A DNA stretch of 7,329 nt from Calditrichia bacterium (GTDB taxonomy: Bacteria > Calditrichota > Calditrichia > RBG-13-44-9 > J042), in NCBI GenBank assembly GCA_030430345.1, contig JAUIFT010000112.1:1-7329 (forward strand). Direction: 5' to 3'. The notes below the pieces were generated by a model that was not told where the DNA came from, searched no databases, and saw only the letters and a program-made list of their open reading frames with translations. Below are positions 6,529 to 7,329 of this stretch, in pieces. The translations under genes and the position numbers were made by a program. Positions within the stretch are counted from its first letter, which is position 1; each line of letters begins with the position of its first letter.

Positions 6529-7272
6529 ATGGCAAATCTTGCAACAGTGGTAATGGCAGCCGGCAAAGGCACCCGAATGAAATCTGACCTTCCAAAAGTG
6601 TTACATCCCCTCAATGACCGGCCGATGGTAAATTATGTCATCGATGCTGCGAAAGCAGTTGGTTCGGATAAAACAGTATTGATCGTTGGTCACAAAAAAG
6701 AATTGGTAATAGAAACGATCCAGGATGACGGCGTTGAGTTTGCGGTGCAATCCCCGCAGCTGGGTACCGGACATGCAGTAATGCAGGCGGCCCCTAACCT
6801 GAAAAATTTTGAAGGCAATGTGCTGGTATTGTCCGGCGACGTTCCCCTGCTCCAGGCCGGCACACTTCGGCGGTTGATTGATATCCATGAGTCTGAAGGG
6901 GCATTGGCAACCTTGCTGACAACGAATATGGACGACCCGACCGGCTATGGCCGCATTGTCCGCGATGAGAATAATTTTGTTCGCAAGATTGTCGAAGAAA
7001 AAGATGCGGATGATGAGATTCGCGAAATTCAGGAAATTAATGTCGGCATTTACATCTTTACCGCGAAAGAATTATTTGCCACCCTCCCCCAGGTAACCAA
7101 CAATAACCGCCAGGGTGAGTATTATCTGCCGGATGTGGTAAAAATTTATGTCGATCGCAATGAGAAAGTCGCGGCAGTATTAACCGAGGACGTTGAAGAA
7201 ACCCATGGCATCAACACCGTGGATCAGCTGAAGAATGCCGAAGAGATTTTGATGGCTCGAATCGCCGAATAA
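6529..7272 (+). CDS. glmU: Stand-alone GlmU-type N-acetylglucosamine-1-phosphate uridylyltransferase (no acetyltransferase domain)
   Basis: The 247-residue protein matches the N-terminal half of GlmU, which makes UDP-GlcNAc from GlcNAc-1-phosphate and UTP in the cytoplasm for peptidoglycan and LPS. The signature AAGKGTRMKSDLPKVLHP lies at residues 10-27, with the catalytic Arg and Lys in place. QLGTGHA follows at 77-83, GDVP at 103-106 (D104 is the expected metal ligand), GYGRI at 139-143, EEKDA at 156-160, EIN at 169-171, 'GEYYLPD' at 196-202 and GIN at 227-229 (N229 is the second expected metal ligand). Typical GlmU is about 450 residues, with a left-handed beta-helix acetyltransferase half. 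Here a TAA stop falls at the end of the linker helix and AT-rich non-coding DNA follows. No catalytic residue seems lost, so this looks like a true single-domain enzyme rather than a recent truncation. The acetyltransferase step must be supplied by another gene. A related sugar-1-phosphate nucleotidyltransferase with another substrate is possible but less likely given the GlmU-like motifs. Confidence 0.9.
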   Translation: MANLATVVMAAGKGTRMKSDLPKVLHPLNDRPMVNYVIDAAKAVGSDKTVLIVGHKKELVIETIQDDGVEFAVQSPQLGTGHAVMQAAPNLKNFEGNVLVLSGDVPLLQAGTLRRLIDIHESEGALATLLTTNMDDPTGYGRIVRDENNFVRKIVEEKDADDEIREIQEINVGIYIFTAKELFATLPQVTNNNRQGEYYLPDVVKIYVDRNEKVAAVLTEDVEETHGINTVDQLKNAEEILMARIAE

Positions 7273-7307
7273 ATGTAAAATTTTCAATAATCAATGTAGA
7301 ATTTTCA
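7272..7307. repeat. Imperfect 15-bp direct repeat just after the glmU-like stop
   Basis: AATGTAAAATTTTCA at 7272-7286 recurs as AATGTAGAATTTTCA at 7293-7307: one mismatch, period 21 bp. The repeat begins inside the stop codon. It may be the first units of a longer AT-rich array cut by the window edge, or chance in AT-rich DNA. I see no hairpin plus T-run that would make a terminator here. Confidence 0.55.
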
Positions 7308-7329
7308 GGTATAACAATACCAGCACCAT

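Noticed and set aside
6383..6595. Minus-strand 70-codon open frame overlapping the glmU-like start
   Set aside because: It reads the A-rich leader of the glmU-like gene as Phe residues, shows no recognisable domain, and has no ribosome site that I could see.

Overview
The window holds three protein-coding genes and one divergent control region. I see no RNA gene, CRISPR array, transposase or phage gene. Coding DNA is moderate in GC and the intergenic DNA is clearly AT-rich. The best guess for the host is a Gram-negative bacterium of the Fibrobacterota-Chlorobiota-Bacteroidota (FCB) side of the tree, for example a Calditrichota/KSB1/Ignavibacteria-like lineage. This rests on protein style: signal peptides ending just before Gln (LLA|Q, LMS|Q), very long exoproteins made of 'choice-of-anchor D' repeats, 'GWNxIGxPYPFDINW'-type C-terminal regions, and a promoter-like TAnnTTTG element. 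It is an inference, not an identification.

Layout. Positions 1-4369 (minus) are the first 1456 codons of a giant secreted protein that runs off the left edge. It has a signal peptide, nine tandem HYDIN/ASH-type Ig-like repeats of about 109 residues, one further Ig-like module, and a C-terminal region typical of FCB exoproteins. It is absent from a list of closed ORFs only because its stop lies outside the window. Most open frames on the plus strand between 375 and 4234 are its shadows. Positions 4456-5970 (minus) encode an exported WD40-like (PD40/TolB-type) beta-propeller protein with a C-terminal membrane anchor. It lies 86 bp upstream of the giant gene on the same strand, and I see no convincing terminator between them, so the two probably form an operon. 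Positions 5971-6528 are a non-coding divergent region with promoter candidates on both strands and several short inverted repeats. Positions 6529-7272 (plus) encode a complete, stand-alone GlmU-type N-acetylglucosamine-1-phosphate uridylyltransferase domain that lacks the usual acetyltransferase half. The last 57 bp are AT-rich and carry an imperfect direct repeat.

How the parts may work together. The glmU-like gene is a cell-envelope precursor gene and is transcribed away from the other two, so nothing in the sequence links it to them functionally. The two minus-strand genes look like a cell-surface module: a membrane-tethered propeller plus a very large, cysteine-free, repeat-built extracellular protein. 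What the module does cannot be read from the sequence. Adhesion, surface-layer or scaffold function, or assistance in export are all possible.
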